Of a stretch of DNA of 64,000 nt, positions 37,088-45,711 are shown piece after piece. This DNA is from Gammaproteobacteria bacterium (GTDB lineage Bacteria > Pseudomonadota > Gammaproteobacteria > Arenicellales > JAANXG01), in the NCBI GenBank assembly GCA_024638505.1, contig JAHEKE010000015.1, positions 16,550-80,549 of the forward strand. The letters are read 5' to 3'. The notes under the pieces were generated by a model that was not told the origin of the DNA, made no database searches, and saw nothing but the letters and a program-made list of their open reading frames with translations. The translations under genes were made by a program, and so were the position numbers. Numbering within the stretch: the first letter of the stretch is position 1; each line of letters opens with the position of its first letter.

Positions 37088-37908
37088 TGTCCAGAATTGA
37101 TAACACGTTTGCGCAGCTTCGCGAGCAAAACAAATCGGCGCTGATAACTTTCGTCACCGCCGGAGACCCCGGGCTAGACGTTACCGTTCCGCTGATGCAT
37201 GCGCTGGTCGAAGCTGGCGCCGATATTCTCGAACTCGGCATTCCTTTTTCTGACCCCATGGCCGACGGCCCCGTTATTCAACAGGCTAGTGAGCGTGCGC
37301 TGTCTGCCGGGGTGGGGACCGCGGATGTAATGGAGCTTGTGCGCACTTTTCGTGAGCACAATAAGACAACGCCAATTGTGCTTATGGGTTATTTGAACCC
37401 AATAGAGATTATAGGATATGAGCAGTTCGCTGCCGCCGCCGGCGACGCGGGGGCCGATGGAATCATCGTGGTAGATTTGCCACCGGAAGAAGGGGTAGAT
37501 CTTAACCCGGAATTACGTAAATATGGGATTGACCGCGTGTTTTTGCTTGCCCCAACCAGTACGCCGCAGAGAGTCAGTTTAATATGCGAGCAGGCGCACG
37601 GGTTTATTTACTATGTAGCACTGCGCGGAGTAACCGGTGCTTCCAATTTGGATTTGGCCGAAGTCGAATCTCGCATTGAGGATATAAAAATCCAATCCAA
37701 CCTTCCAGTTGGTGTCGGCTTTGGCATTGACGGTCCGGCGGCGGCAGCTGTCGTTGCAAGGTTCGCAGATGCGGTGATTGTAGGCAGCGCGCTGGTTCGC
37801 ATCATTGCCGATAATCAGGGGGATGCGCGTACGCTGATCGACAAAGCGGCAGCATTTGTCAGTGAACTAAGCCGCGCTGTCAAACAAGCCCGTGAGGGAA
37901 CAGTTTGA
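37084..37908 (+). CDS. trpA: Tryptophan synthase alpha chain
   Basis: A 274-residue TIM barrel. The catalytic Glu and Asp are in [15 protein letters not shown], and [11 protein letters not shown] and the phosphate-binding VGFGIDGP loop follow. It releases indole from indole-3-glycerol phosphate and passes it to TrpB through the tunnel. The 3' end overlaps the start of accD by 17 bp. This is a normal, intact subunit. Confidence 0.97.
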   Translation: MMSRIDNTFAQLREQNKSALITFVTAGDPGLDVTVPLMHALVEAGADILELGIPFSDPMADGPVIQQASERALSAGVGTADVMELVRTFREHNKTTPIVLMGYLNPIEIIGYEQFAAAAGDAGADGIIVVDLPPEEGVDLNPELRKYGIDRVFLLAPTSTPQRVSLICEQAHGFIYYVALRGVTGASNLDLAEVESRIEDIKIQSNLPVGVGFGIDGPAAAAVVARFADAVIVGSALVRIIADNQGDARTLIDKAAAFVSELSRAVKQAREGTV

Positions 37909-38788
37909 CGTGAACTGGTTTGAAAAAATACTGCCGCCAAAGATCAAGACCGGCACCAGAGACGGCAAACGCGGCGTACCCGAGGGACTGTGGACGAAAT
38001 GTCCAAATTGCAGCGCGGTCCTGTACAGAGCGGAGCTTGAAAGGAATATGGATGTGTGTCCGAAGTGCGATCAGCATTTACGGATTTCGGCTAAAGTTAG
38101 GCTTGGTTACTTCTTGGATGAAGGCATGACGCAGGATATGGCTGATGGTTTACGGCCGCTGGATACGCTGAGATTCAAAGACAAACGGCGCTACAAAGAT
38201 AGACTAAATGAGGCGCAGAAGAAAACGGGGCTGGCTGATGCCCTGGTCATTGCCCAGGCTAAGCTTGAACAAAAGCCCATCATAGCTGCAGCTTTCGAGT
38301 TTGATTTTATGGGGGGGTCGATGGGGTCGGTCGTCGGGGAGAGATTCGTCAGGGCCGTGCACAGCTGTATCGACCAGAGAATTCCACTGGTGTGTTTCAG
38401 CGCTTCTGGCGGTGCCCGCATGCAGGAGGCTTTGTTTTCACTGATGCAGATGGCCAAGACCAGTGCCGCTCTTACTCAGTTATCCAAAGCCGGCATTCCA
38501 TTTGTGTCTGTGCTTACTGACCCCACGATGGGCGGAGTGTCAGCCAGCCTGGCCATGCTGGGAGACGTCATTATTGCCGAACCTAAGGCCCTAATCGGGT
38601 TTGCCGGGCCTCGCGTTATTGAGCAGACCGTCCGGGAAACGTTACCCGAGGGATTTCAGCGTGCCGAGTTTTTGTTGGAACATGGCGCAATAGATATGAT
38701 CGTAGATCGGCGCGATATGAGATCGAAGATATCCGGTTTACTCGGCGCACTTTTACCGGAATGGCCGGCTATTTCCAAATCTCCGTAA
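37892..38788 (+). CDS. accD: Acetyl-CoA carboxylase carboxyltransferase subunit beta
   Basis: A 298-residue subunit with an N-terminal zinc ribbon ([23 protein letters not shown]), then the crotonase-like core with [19 protein letters not shown] and [12 protein letters not shown]. With AccA it transfers the carboxyl group from biotin to acetyl-CoA to form malonyl-CoA. It overlaps trpA slightly and precedes folC by 22 bp, the usual order in gammaproteobacteria. The start is taken as the ORF beginning with [12 protein letters not shown]; the conserved part begins at [11 protein letters not shown]. Confidence 0.96.
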   Translation: MREQFDVNWFEKILPPKIKTGTRDGKRGVPEGLWTKCPNCSAVLYRAELERNMDVCPKCDQHLRISAKVRLGYFLDEGMTQDMADGLRPLDTLRFKDKRRYKDRLNEAQKKTGLADALVIAQAKLEQKPIIAAAFEFDFMGGSMGSVVGERFVRAVHSCIDQRIPLVCFSASGGARMQEALFSLMQMAKTSAALTQLSKAGIPFVSVLTDPTMGGVSASLAMLGDVIIAEPKALIGFAGPRVIEQTVRETLPEGFQRAEFLLEHGAIDMIVDRRDMRSKISGLLGALLPEWPAISKSP

Positions 38789-38810
38789 GACCTTCAATCC
38801 CGAGTTAACC

Positions 38811-40112
38811 TTGATGGTTGAACATGATCCTGCCGGGGGTCGGCGCGCACTTTCACAATGGCTCGCTCACATCGAGTCAGTGCATTTTCGTTCTGTTGAT
38901 CTCGGTTTGGACCGCGTGAGCGCGGTTTTGCAGAAATTACTTCCGCAAGGGCCGAGTTTCATAGTAATAACCGTGGCGGGGACCAACGGAAAAGGCTCTG
39001 CGGTCGAAATGCTGAGCGCTATCTATAGCCAGACGAATCTTTGCGTTGGGACTTACACCTCGCCGCATCTGGTAAGTTATACAGAGCGGGTCCAGGTAAA
39101 CAGGCAGGAGGTGGCGCAGTCTGAGTTGTGTGCCGCGTTTGAAGAAATTGAACGATCAAGAGTGGATATCCCTCTTACTTATTTCGAATTCGGTACCCTG
39201 GCCGCTCTGCTGATTTTTCAAAACCGCGGTGTGCAGCTGGCTTTGCTGGAAGTTGGCATGGGTGGGCGACTGGACGCGGTTAATGCAGTAGATCCCAGCG
39301 TTGCACTAATAAGCAGCGTGGCCATCGATCATCAATCCTGGCTTGGATCAGATCGCGAAGCAATTGCTGTGGAAAAGGCCGGTATCATGCGTAAATCCCG
39401 ACCAGTTATCTGTGCTGAGCCGGAACCACCGCTGACAATCGCGCAGCAGGCAGAGAGAATCGGGGCCAAGTTGTATCAGTTAGGCGAACATTTTTCTTAC
39501 ACGAGTCATGGCGACCGGTGGCATTGGATCGGCCCCGGCGTCGAGATGAAAAATCTGCCTATGCCTCAGATGATTGGTGGATTTCAGCTGCAGAACGCGT
39601 CCGGCGTTTTAATGGTAGTTACGGCGCTAAGCCACGCAGTAAGCTTAAGTGAGGGTCAAATACACCGCGGTCTGTCTTCCGCCCGGCTGCGAGGACGCTT
39701 TGAGATCGTTCAGTCAGAGCCCATGATCGTGCTTGACGTAGCGCATAATTTAGCCGCTGCGGTAGAACTTAGTTTAAACCTTGATGCTTTTTCGGTTGAT
39801 GGCCAGACGCTGGCGGTCTGCGGCATGCTGCAGGATAAACCGGTGGCGGAAATAGCCGCACAGCTGGAGACAACGGTTGATGCCTGGTATTTAGGATCAA
39901 TCCAGGATGCGCGGGGTTGCACCGCAGATGAGCTTGCCCAGGCAATCAAAACAAGAACGACTAAACCCATATTTACCCATGATTCCGTGGTTGCCGCTTA
40001 TCACGCCGCCTGCAAGCGGGCGGCGTTCTCGGATCGAATAGTAGTTTTTGGTTCCTTCCATACCGTGGGTGATATAATTGCCGCCTTGAAAACTGATAAT
40101 GTTGTACATTAA
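38811..40112 (+). CDS. folC: Bifunctional dihydrofolate/folylpolyglutamate synthase
   Basis: A 433-residue ligase of the Mur ligase fold. The ATP loop VAGTNGKGSAVEML is followed by GTYTSPHLVSYTERVQVN and LLEVGMGGRLDAVN. A C-terminal GMLQDKPVAEIA domain is present. It adds glutamate to dihydropteroate and to folates. It starts with TTG/ATG-like MMVEHDPAGGRRAL; the frame follows accD closely. The stop is directly before the dedD start, so translation is coupled. Confidence 0.95.
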   Translation: MMVEHDPAGGRRALSQWLAHIESVHFRSVDLGLDRVSAVLQKLLPQGPSFIVITVAGTNGKGSAVEMLSAIYSQTNLCVGTYTSPHLVSYTERVQVNRQEVAQSELCAAFEEIERSRVDIPLTYFEFGTLAALLIFQNRGVQLALLEVGMGGRLDAVNAVDPSVALISSVAIDHQSWLGSDREAIAVEKAGIMRKSRPVICAEPEPPLTIAQQAERIGAKLYQLGEHFSYTSHGDRWHWIGPGVEMKNLPMPQMIGGFQLQNASGVLMVVTALSHAVSLSEGQIHRGLSSARLRGRFEIVQSEPMIVLDVAHNLAAAVELSLNLDAFSVDGQTLAVCGMLQDKPVAEIAAQLETTVDAWYLGSIQDARGCTADELAQAIKTRTTKPIFTHDSVVAAYHAACKRAAFSDRIVVFGSFHTVGDIIAALKTDNVVH

Positions 40113-40697
40113 ATGGCGAACTCCTCGCCAGAGTCTGAGTTTGATTTGAAAAAGCGACTCATCGGAGCTTTTATACTTATAGGATTTGGTGTGGTTGTCC
40201 TGCCTGCATTGTTGGGTGGGGAGGATCCTCAACTCGATTCTGATCAAACACACTCGGCACCGTCGGTCGATTCAAAAGTCTTCGTGTCAAAAATTACACC
40301 TATCGGTGGCGCTACCCCAAAACTGACACCGTTGGAAAAGCAGGGTACGCAAAAAGCAGAGCAGCCTGCTGCACAGAAAACGGCGTCAGCGGTCCAAACC
40401 ATCAGTAAAGCCGAACCTCCGGCGCAACCCGAAGTGAAGCAGGAGGTGAAGAGCAAAGCTGAACCTGGATGGGTTGTCCGGGTCGGAACCTTCGCTAAAC
40501 AGGGCAATGCTGAGCGGGTAATGAAAAGATTACAGCAGGCCGGATTTGAGCCTTCCACGACGAAAATCAGCACTGACAACGGGTCGGCGACAAGAGTGTG
40601 GATCGGACCTTACGCGCAACGGGTAGAGGCCGCGCGCATGCGTAAACGAATTAACCAGGTAACCGGTGGCGAAGCGTATATTGCGGCCTATCCATAA
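40113..40697 (+). CDS. dedD: SPOR domain protein, DedD-like
   Basis: A 194-residue protein with a short cytoplasmic N-terminus (FDLKKRLIGA), one membrane helix (FILIGFGVVVLPALLGG), a Pro/Ala/Lys-rich linker and a C-terminal SPOR domain (GWVVRVGTFAKQGNAERVMKRLQQAGF to GPYAQRVEAARMRKRI). SPOR domains bind denuded peptidoglycan at the septum, and DedD helps septal cell-wall synthesis. The position folC-dedD-cvpA-purF is conserved. The start immediately follows the folC stop. Confidence 0.9.
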   Translation: MANSSPESEFDLKKRLIGAFILIGFGVVVLPALLGGEDPQLDSDQTHSAPSVDSKVFVSKITPIGGATPKLTPLEKQGTQKAEQPAAQKTASAVQTISKAEPPAQPEVKQEVKSKAEPGWVVRVGTFAKQGNAERVMKRLQQAGFEPSTTKISTDNGSATRVWIGPYAQRVEAARMRKRINQVTGGEAYIAAYP

Positions 40698-40880
40698 CTA
40701 CCGATTCCCTTAACATATCACCAGAAGCATACAACATGCTGATTAATAAAATATTTTATCTTCTCCGCCCCAAGTCGCGCTGCGGCCTGCACCGGCGTTA
40801 TGCCGCGCGTGCTTTCAATCACGCGCGTTCTTCGCGCGAAATCCAGCCCCCCTGTTCTTCGCTTTTTCCGTAAGCCGCGC

Positions 40881-41372
40881 ATGAACTGGTTTGATTTAGC
40901 CATTATCGCAATCGTCGTACTGTTTTCATTAATAGGCATTATTCGGGGATTCATTAGAGAGGTTTTGTCTCTTCTGTCCTGGATTTTAGCGTTCTGGCTG
41001 GCATTTACGTTTGCCGATTCAACCAGTTACCTGCTAGAACCTTATATCGATGCCCCCGTACTTCGCTTGATTGCCTCGTTTACTGCGCTGTTCATCAGCG
41101 CTTTGCTGCTGCTTACAGTGGCCAGTTTCCTCATCCATAAAGTGTTATCAGTTAGCGGTATAAGGGGTACGGACCGCGCTCTTGGTGGATTGTTTGGCGC
41201 GGTCAAAGGACTGGTTATCATCGCAGCCCTTATGCTGTTTGCGCATGAAACGGTGCTGCCTCAGGAAAAATGGTGGCAAACTTCTTTACTGGCGGATCAT
41301 CTTCAACCGCTGGTGTTGGTCATCCGGGATCTGCTTCCACCGGATATGACCCAAAGGCTGCAGAGTTCTTAG
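40881..41372 (+). CDS. cvpA: CvpA family membrane protein
   Basis: A protein of about 163 residues with four hydrophobic segments. It begins MNWFDLAIIAIVVLFSLIGIIRGFIREVL, the family signature. An upstream start at 40800 would add 27 basic residues that do not belong to CvpA, so the ATG at 40881 is preferred. CvpA was found through colicin V export and supports envelope integrity; the exact role is unclear. It lies upstream of purF as in most gammaproteobacteria. Confidence 0.92.
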   Translation: MNWFDLAIIAIVVLFSLIGIIRGFIREVLSLLSWILAFWLAFTFADSTSYLLEPYIDAPVLRLIASFTALFISALLLLTVASFLIHKVLSVSGIRGTDRALGGLFGAVKGLVIIAALMLFAHETVLPQEKWWQTSLLADHLQPLVLVIRDLLPPDMTQRLQSS

Positions 41373-41406
41373 GGCTTGGTAACGGTCAATATGCGCAATA
41401 TACAGC

Positions 41407-41433
41407 TTGACCATACCTGACTTTACTCATAAT
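41407..41433 (+). promoter_or_regulatory. Candidate purF promoter
   Basis: TTGACC lies 15 bases before CATAAT, about 35 to 60 bp upstream of the purF start. Both boxes match the consensus in five of six positions, although the spacing is on the short side. No PurR-like palindrome is recognised nearby. Confidence 0.35.
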
Positions 41434-41466
41434 TTAATCACTATTAAGCCAATCTAAACAGCAGAC

Positions 41467-42990
41467 ATGTGTGGCGTCATCGGCATACTCGGGCAGGGGC
41501 CAGTTAACCAGGCTATTTACGATGGACTTACCGTCGTACAGCATCGTGGGCAGGATGCGGCCGGTATCATTACCAGTGACAACGAGCGGGTTTTTCTGCG
41601 CAAAGATAACGGCCTGATTCGGGATGTGTTTCACACCCGACATATGCGTCACCTGAACGGGAACATGGGTATTGGGCACTGCCGCTACCCGACAGCTGGT
41701 TCGAGTTCGCCCGCTGAAGCGCAGCCGTTTTATGTCAACTCACCCTTCGGTCTCGCTCTTGGGCACAATGGAAACTTAACCAATGCGTCCGAGTTGAGAG
41801 AGAGTTTATTTCGTGAGGATCTGCGTCATCTCAATACGAATTCAGATTCGGAAATACTGTTAAATGTTCTAGCACACGAATTGAATGCCGTGCTCGGCCG
41901 GCATCGTGTACAGCTGAGTGAGAAAGATGTGTTCAAAGCCGTAGAGGGGGTATTTCGCAGATGCCGCGGGGCTTTTGCGATCGTGGCCATGATCGTAGGT
42001 GGAGGAATCCTTGCTTTTCGTGACGCTTTCGGTATTCGGCCTCTAGTGTACGGTACACGCGAAACTAAGCGCGGCTTAGAGCATATAATCGCTTCGGAGA
42101 GCGTCGCTTTAGACGTCCTGGGGTTTGAATTACGCGGTGACGTCAAGCCCGGTGAAGCTATTTATCTTGACTATCAGAGTCGAGTACACCGCCAGATCTG
42201 TGCAGCAGAAACGGACTACACACCTTGTATTTTTGAACATGTTTATCTTGCGCGTCCCGACTCCATTATTGATGGCATCGCGGTTCATAAAACGAGGCTG
42301 CGCATGGGAGAAAAACTTGCACAAAAACTTCTACGCGAATGGCCAGATCTAGACATTGATGTAATCATACCTATTCCGGATACGAGCCGTACTGCTGCTC
42401 TGCAGATGTCCTATGAATTAGGCCTGAAATACCGCGAAGGTTTTATTAAAAACCGCTATATCGGGCGGACCTTTATTATGCCGGGCCAAGCGCAGCGCCG
42501 GCATTCTGTTCGGCAGAAACTGAACCCCATCGAGCTTGAGTTCAAGGGCAAGAATGTACTGCTGGTGGACGATTCGATCGTTCGGGGCAATACGTCTACT
42601 CAAATCATTCAAATGGCGCGAGAGGCGGGTGCCAGAAGAGTTTATTTTGCTTCAGCGGCGCCGCCAGTTCGATATCCGAACGTCTATGGCATCGACATGC
42701 CCGATGTGCATGAGCTTGTCGCCGCCGGTCGAAGCGAACATGAAGTATGCAAGGAAATCGGCGCGGACCGACTAGTGTATCAGGATCTTGATGATTTGGT
42801 TGATGCTGCGCATGAGGGCAATCCAGCGATACAGCGATTCGAAACTTCGTGTTTCAATGGTGACTACGTCACGGGCGATGTTAGTGAGGATTATCTGCAT
42901 GCCCTGAAGAGGGTACGTAACGACGACGCGAAGAAAAGGGCAACTAATGCCGTGGAATTGAACGACGTCAACAGTTACACCTACAGTTGA
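41467..42990 (+). CDS. purF: Amidophosphoribosyltransferase
   Basis: A 507-residue enzyme beginning MCGVIGIL; after Met removal Cys is the N-terminal nucleophile of the glutaminase domain. The glutaminase part has [10 protein letters not shown] and [13 protein letters not shown]. The transferase domain carries the PRPP-binding motif [14 protein letters not shown]. It makes phosphoribosylamine, the first committed step of purine synthesis. It follows cvpA, and metZ follows within a few bases. No iron-sulfur extension is present, as expected for this group. Confidence 0.97.
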   Translation: MCGVIGILGQGPVNQAIYDGLTVVQHRGQDAAGIITSDNERVFLRKDNGLIRDVFHTRHMRHLNGNMGIGHCRYPTAGSSSPAEAQPFYVNSPFGLALGHNGNLTNASELRESLFREDLRHLNTNSDSEILLNVLAHELNAVLGRHRVQLSEKDVFKAVEGVFRRCRGAFAIVAMIVGGGILAFRDAFGIRPLVYGTRETKRGLEHIIASESVALDVLGFELRGDVKPGEAIYLDYQSRVHRQICAAETDYTPCIFEHVYLARPDSIIDGIAVHKTRLRMGEKLAQKLLREWPDLDIDVIIPIPDTSRTAALQMSYELGLKYREGFIKNRYIGRTFIMPGQAQRRHSVRQKLNPIELEFKGKNVLLVDDSIVRGNTSTQIIQMAREAGARRVYFASAAPPVRYPNVYGIDMPDVHELVAAGRSEHEVCKEIGADRLVYQDLDDLVDAAHEGNPAIQRFETSCFNGDYVTGDVSEDYLHALKRVRNDDAKKRATNAVELNDVNSYTYS

Positions 42991-43009
42991 TTGATTGTGC
43001 TTAGAGTCA

Positions 43010-44191
43010 ATGGACTGGGATCGATACGGCTTTAATACCCGCTCCGTGCGAGCGGGTCAGGTCAGAACAGCTGAGGGCGAAAATGCGGAGCCTATTTTTA
43101 CCACCTCCAGCTTCGTTTTCAAAGATGCCGCCCAGGCTGCGGCGCGTTTCGCCCAAGAAGAAGAGGGAAACGTCTATTCGCGCTTCACCAATCCCACGGT
43201 TAGAACCTTTGAGCAAAGGTTGGCTTCTTTGGAAGGGGGGGAAGCGTGCGTTGCCACGGCATCGGGGATGGCTGCTATTCTGGCGACCTGTCTTGGTTTG
43301 TTGCAAGCGGGTGACCACGTGCTTTCATCGCGTAGCATATTCGGCGCCACCAGAATTTTGTTTAAAAACATTTTGAGTAGATTCGGCGTAGCTTTTGATT
43401 TCGTTTGCGCAACTGATCTGGATGCATGGCAGCAGGCGATAAGGCCGGAGACGAAGATACTGTATCTGGAGACACCGGCAAATCCGCTGACCGAGATCAT
43501 TGATATCGCCGCGCTGGCCGAGATGATCAAGTCACATCAAGCGTTACTGGTCGTGGACAATTGTTTTTGTACGCCGGCCCTGCAGCTGCCATTCACCATG
43601 GGTGCAGATCTGGTCATTCATTCAGCGACTAAGTATCTTGATGGCCAGGGCAGATGTATAGGTGGTGCGATAGTCGGTGATGAAGAGAGGGTGGGAGACA
43701 AGATCTTTTCAATCCTACGCAGTGCCGGACCAACCATGAGTCCGTTCAACGCCTGGGTGTTTTTAAAGGGATTGGAAACTTTGGATTTACGTATGCGGGC
43801 TATCAGTAAGAGTGCAGATGAACTGGCACGATGGCTGACCCTTCAACCAAACGTAGAGAGAGTGTTTTACCCCGGGCTGGAAAGCCATCCGCAATACGAA
43901 CTGGCGCAACGCCAGCAAAAGGCGGCGGGTGGCATCGTATCTTTTGAAGTGACAGGCGGGAAAGAAGCGGCTTGGCGATTGATCGATGCGACCAAAATCC
44001 TCTCCATCACGGCCAATCTGGGCGACACCAAAACGACGATTACCCACCCAGCGTCCACTACTCACAGCAAGTGGTCTCCCGAAGAGCGGAGCGAGGCCGG
44101 TATAGGCGATAATCTGGTGCGTGTAGCCGTTGGTTTGGAAGAGGTTGGCGATATTTGTGCGGATCTGCGCCTCGACCTGTGTGCGGAGTAA
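43010..44191 (+). CDS. metZ: O-succinylhomoserine sulfhydrylase
   Basis: A PLP enzyme of about 393 residues in the Cys/Met metabolism family. It begins WDRYGFNTRSVRAGQ, and the PLP lysine is in HSATKYLDGQGR. The ISKSADELARWL and GDTKTTITHPASTTH blocks place it with MetZ of Pseudomonas. It makes homocysteine directly from O-succinylhomoserine and sulfide, replacing the MetB-MetC route. The ATG at 43010 is preferred over a TTG at 42995. It is 20 bp behind purF, the standard order purF-metZ in Pseudomonas relatives. Confidence 0.95.
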   Translation: MDWDRYGFNTRSVRAGQVRTAEGENAEPIFTTSSFVFKDAAQAAARFAQEEEGNVYSRFTNPTVRTFEQRLASLEGGEACVATASGMAAILATCLGLLQAGDHVLSSRSIFGATRILFKNILSRFGVAFDFVCATDLDAWQQAIRPETKILYLETPANPLTEIIDIAALAEMIKSHQALLVVDNCFCTPALQLPFTMGADLVIHSATKYLDGQGRCIGGAIVGDEERVGDKIFSILRSAGPTMSPFNAWVFLKGLETLDLRMRAISKSADELARWLTLQPNVERVFYPGLESHPQYELAQRQQKAAGGIVSFEVTGGKEAAWRLIDATKILSITANLGDTKTTITHPASTTHSKWSPEERSEAGIGDNLVRVAVGLEEVGDICADLRLDLCAE

Positions 44192-44263
44192 TCCACGAGC
44201 TTTAAACACGCTTGCTTTCGCAGTAACAGCGTTTTCACCGGATGGATTTTAATGGGTTTTATC

Positions 44264-45007
44264 TTAATGCACGGAGGGAATGATCTTGCCCTTCGCGTGC
44301 AGGCGGAACTCTCCCCCCTCATAGCGCAACACGCTGCTTTGCTCGTACCAGTCACCCAGTACGATGCGCCTGGCTCGACGTCCATTGACATCAACGGAAT
44401 GAATGCCGGGACGGTGGGTGTGTCCGTGAATTAAAACATCGATGTTTCGCTTATTTATTTCCCGCATTACCGAACTTTGGTTGACATCCATGATGTCCAT
44501 ACTGGTCATGGCCTTGTGCAGATTGCTCTGTGAGCGCGCGTTCAGCGCAAGCTGCAAACGCTTTTCAATCGAGCAACTCAGGAACTCTTTCTGCCACTCA
44601 GGATTGCTGACTAGGCTGCGAAACTCCTGATGGGCGACATCATCCGTACACATACTGTCGCCATGCATGAGTAAAACCTCCTTATCATCAATGCTAATCT
44701 GCGTTGGATCGGGCAGAAGTATGCAACCCGATGCTTCAGCAAAACTATCGCCAATCAGAAAATCTCTATTGCCGTGCATGAAGTACACCGTCACACCGCT
44801 GTCCACCATTCGCCTGATCGCGGAAACCACCTCAACCTGTCCGGTGACTTCAGCCGCATCATCGCCGATCCAGAATTCGAAAAGGTCGCCCAGGATGTAG
44901 AGCGAGTCAACGGTTCTTGGTATTGCGGTCAGAAAATCGAAAAACAGGTTGTTGGTCTGCGGACGCTCCGGTGAAAGGTGCAGATCCGAAATAAAAATGA
45001 TTGTCAT
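44264..45007 (-). CDS. lpxH: UDP-2,3-diacylglucosamine hydrolase
   Basis: A 247-residue metallophosphoesterase. The metal ligands lie in ISDLHL, ILGDLFEFWIGDD, MHGNRDFLIGD and IHGHTHRPG. LpxH cleaves UDP-diacylglucosamine to lipid X in lipid A synthesis. It overlaps ppiB by 4 bp, an order (ppiB-lpxH) common in gammaproteobacteria. It is convergent with metZ. The length is standard. Confidence 0.95.
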   Translation of the reverse strand: MTIIFISDLHLSPERPQTNNLFFDFLTAIPRTVDSLYILGDLFEFWIGDDAAEVTGQVEVVSAIRRMVDSGVTVYFMHGNRDFLIGDSFAEASGCILLPDPTQISIDDKEVLLMHGDSMCTDDVAHQEFRSLVSNPEWQKEFLSCSIEKRLQLALNARSQSNLHKAMTSMDIMDVNQSSVMREINKRNIDVLIHGHTHRPGIHSVDVNGRRARRIVLGDWYEQSSVLRYEGGEFRLHAKGKIIPSVH

Positions 45008-45516
45008 TTACTGTTTAGTAATTTTACCTTTTCGATAATGATTTCCTTCATTGGTACATCGTGGTGTTCGCCTACCGTTGCCGTGCCCACGCCTTCGATG
45101 CGCTCCACAACTTCCATGCCGTCTGTAACCCGACCGAAGGCACAGTACCCCGGATTATTATCTTCGGCACTGTAATCCAGCATGTCGTTGTCCCGGGTGT
45201 TGATGAAAAACTGCGAAGTGGCAGAATCCGGGTCGTTCGGAACTCTGGCCATCGCAATTGTGCCTCTTTTGTTGCGCAGCCCCCTATCGCTCTCATTTTT
45301 TATAGGTATGCGCGTAGTTTTTTGAATTAACCCCGATTCGAATCCGCCGCCCTGAATGATGAAGTTATCGATAACCCTGTGAAACAGGGTGTTTTGGTAA
45401 AAACCTTCGTTCACGTATTGCATGAAGTTGCCAACCGTCAGGGGCAGCTTTTCGGATTCGAGCTCTACGATAATTCGCCCATAAGAAGTCTCAATACTGA
45501 CTCGAGGCTGGCTCAT
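45004..45516 (-). CDS. ppiB: Peptidyl-prolyl cis-trans isomerase B (cyclophilin)
   Basis: A 170-residue cytoplasmic cyclophilin. The core motifs NTLFHRVIDNFIIQGGG, GTIAMARVPNDPDSATSQFFIN and CAFGRVTDGMEVV are complete. No signal peptide is present, so it is the cytosolic rather than the periplasmic form. Its stop overlaps lpxH. The start at 45516 is close to the putative ilv leader on the other strand. Confidence 0.96.
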   Translation of the reverse strand: MSQPRVSIETSYGRIIVELESEKLPLTVGNFMQYVNEGFYQNTLFHRVIDNFIIQGGGFESGLIQKTTRIPIKNESDRGLRNKRGTIAMARVPNDPDSATSQFFINTRDNDMLDYSAEDNNPGYCAFGRVTDGMEVVERIEGVGTATVGEHHDVPMKEIIIEKVKLLNSK

Positions 45517-45531
45517 TTTTAGATTTTCCTC

Positions 45532-45594
45532 ATGGGTAACGGCTTAACCTTGCGTATTGTCCTAAAAAGTGGGCCTACTTCTCAATGGGTTTAA
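45532..45594 (+). CDS. Putative ilvI leader peptide (20 aa)
   Basis: A short frame starting with ATG encodes MGNGLTLRIVLKSGPTSQWV. The middle run LTLRIVL has Leu, Leu, Ile, Val and Leu within seven residues, as in branched-chain leader peptides. It ends 40 bp before the hairpin at 45634. No good ribosome binding site is seen, which weakens the call. It may be a chance frame. Confidence 0.35.
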   Translation: MGNGLTLRIVLKSGPTSQWV

Positions 45595-45633
45595 TTTACT
45601 TACGGCATTGCGGCCGTTTATACTACGTTTTTG

Positions 45634-45656
45634 AGCCCGGGAGCGGGCTTTTTTTT
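45634..45656 (+). terminator. Intrinsic terminator/attenuator upstream of ilvI
   Basis: AGCCCG and CGGGCT form a perfect six-base stem with a GGAG loop, followed by seven T residues. A second small stem, ACGGC/GCCGT, lies just before it at 45602-45617. No plus-strand gene ends here, since lpxH and ppiB are on the other strand, so the terminator most likely regulates entry into ilvI. An alternative is a simple barrier against upstream transcripts. Confidence 0.55.
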
Positions 45657-45711
45657 CTCAGAGTGCGATTTCAAACAAGTCATTAACATAAGCTTTAGGG
45701 GATAGCAAACG

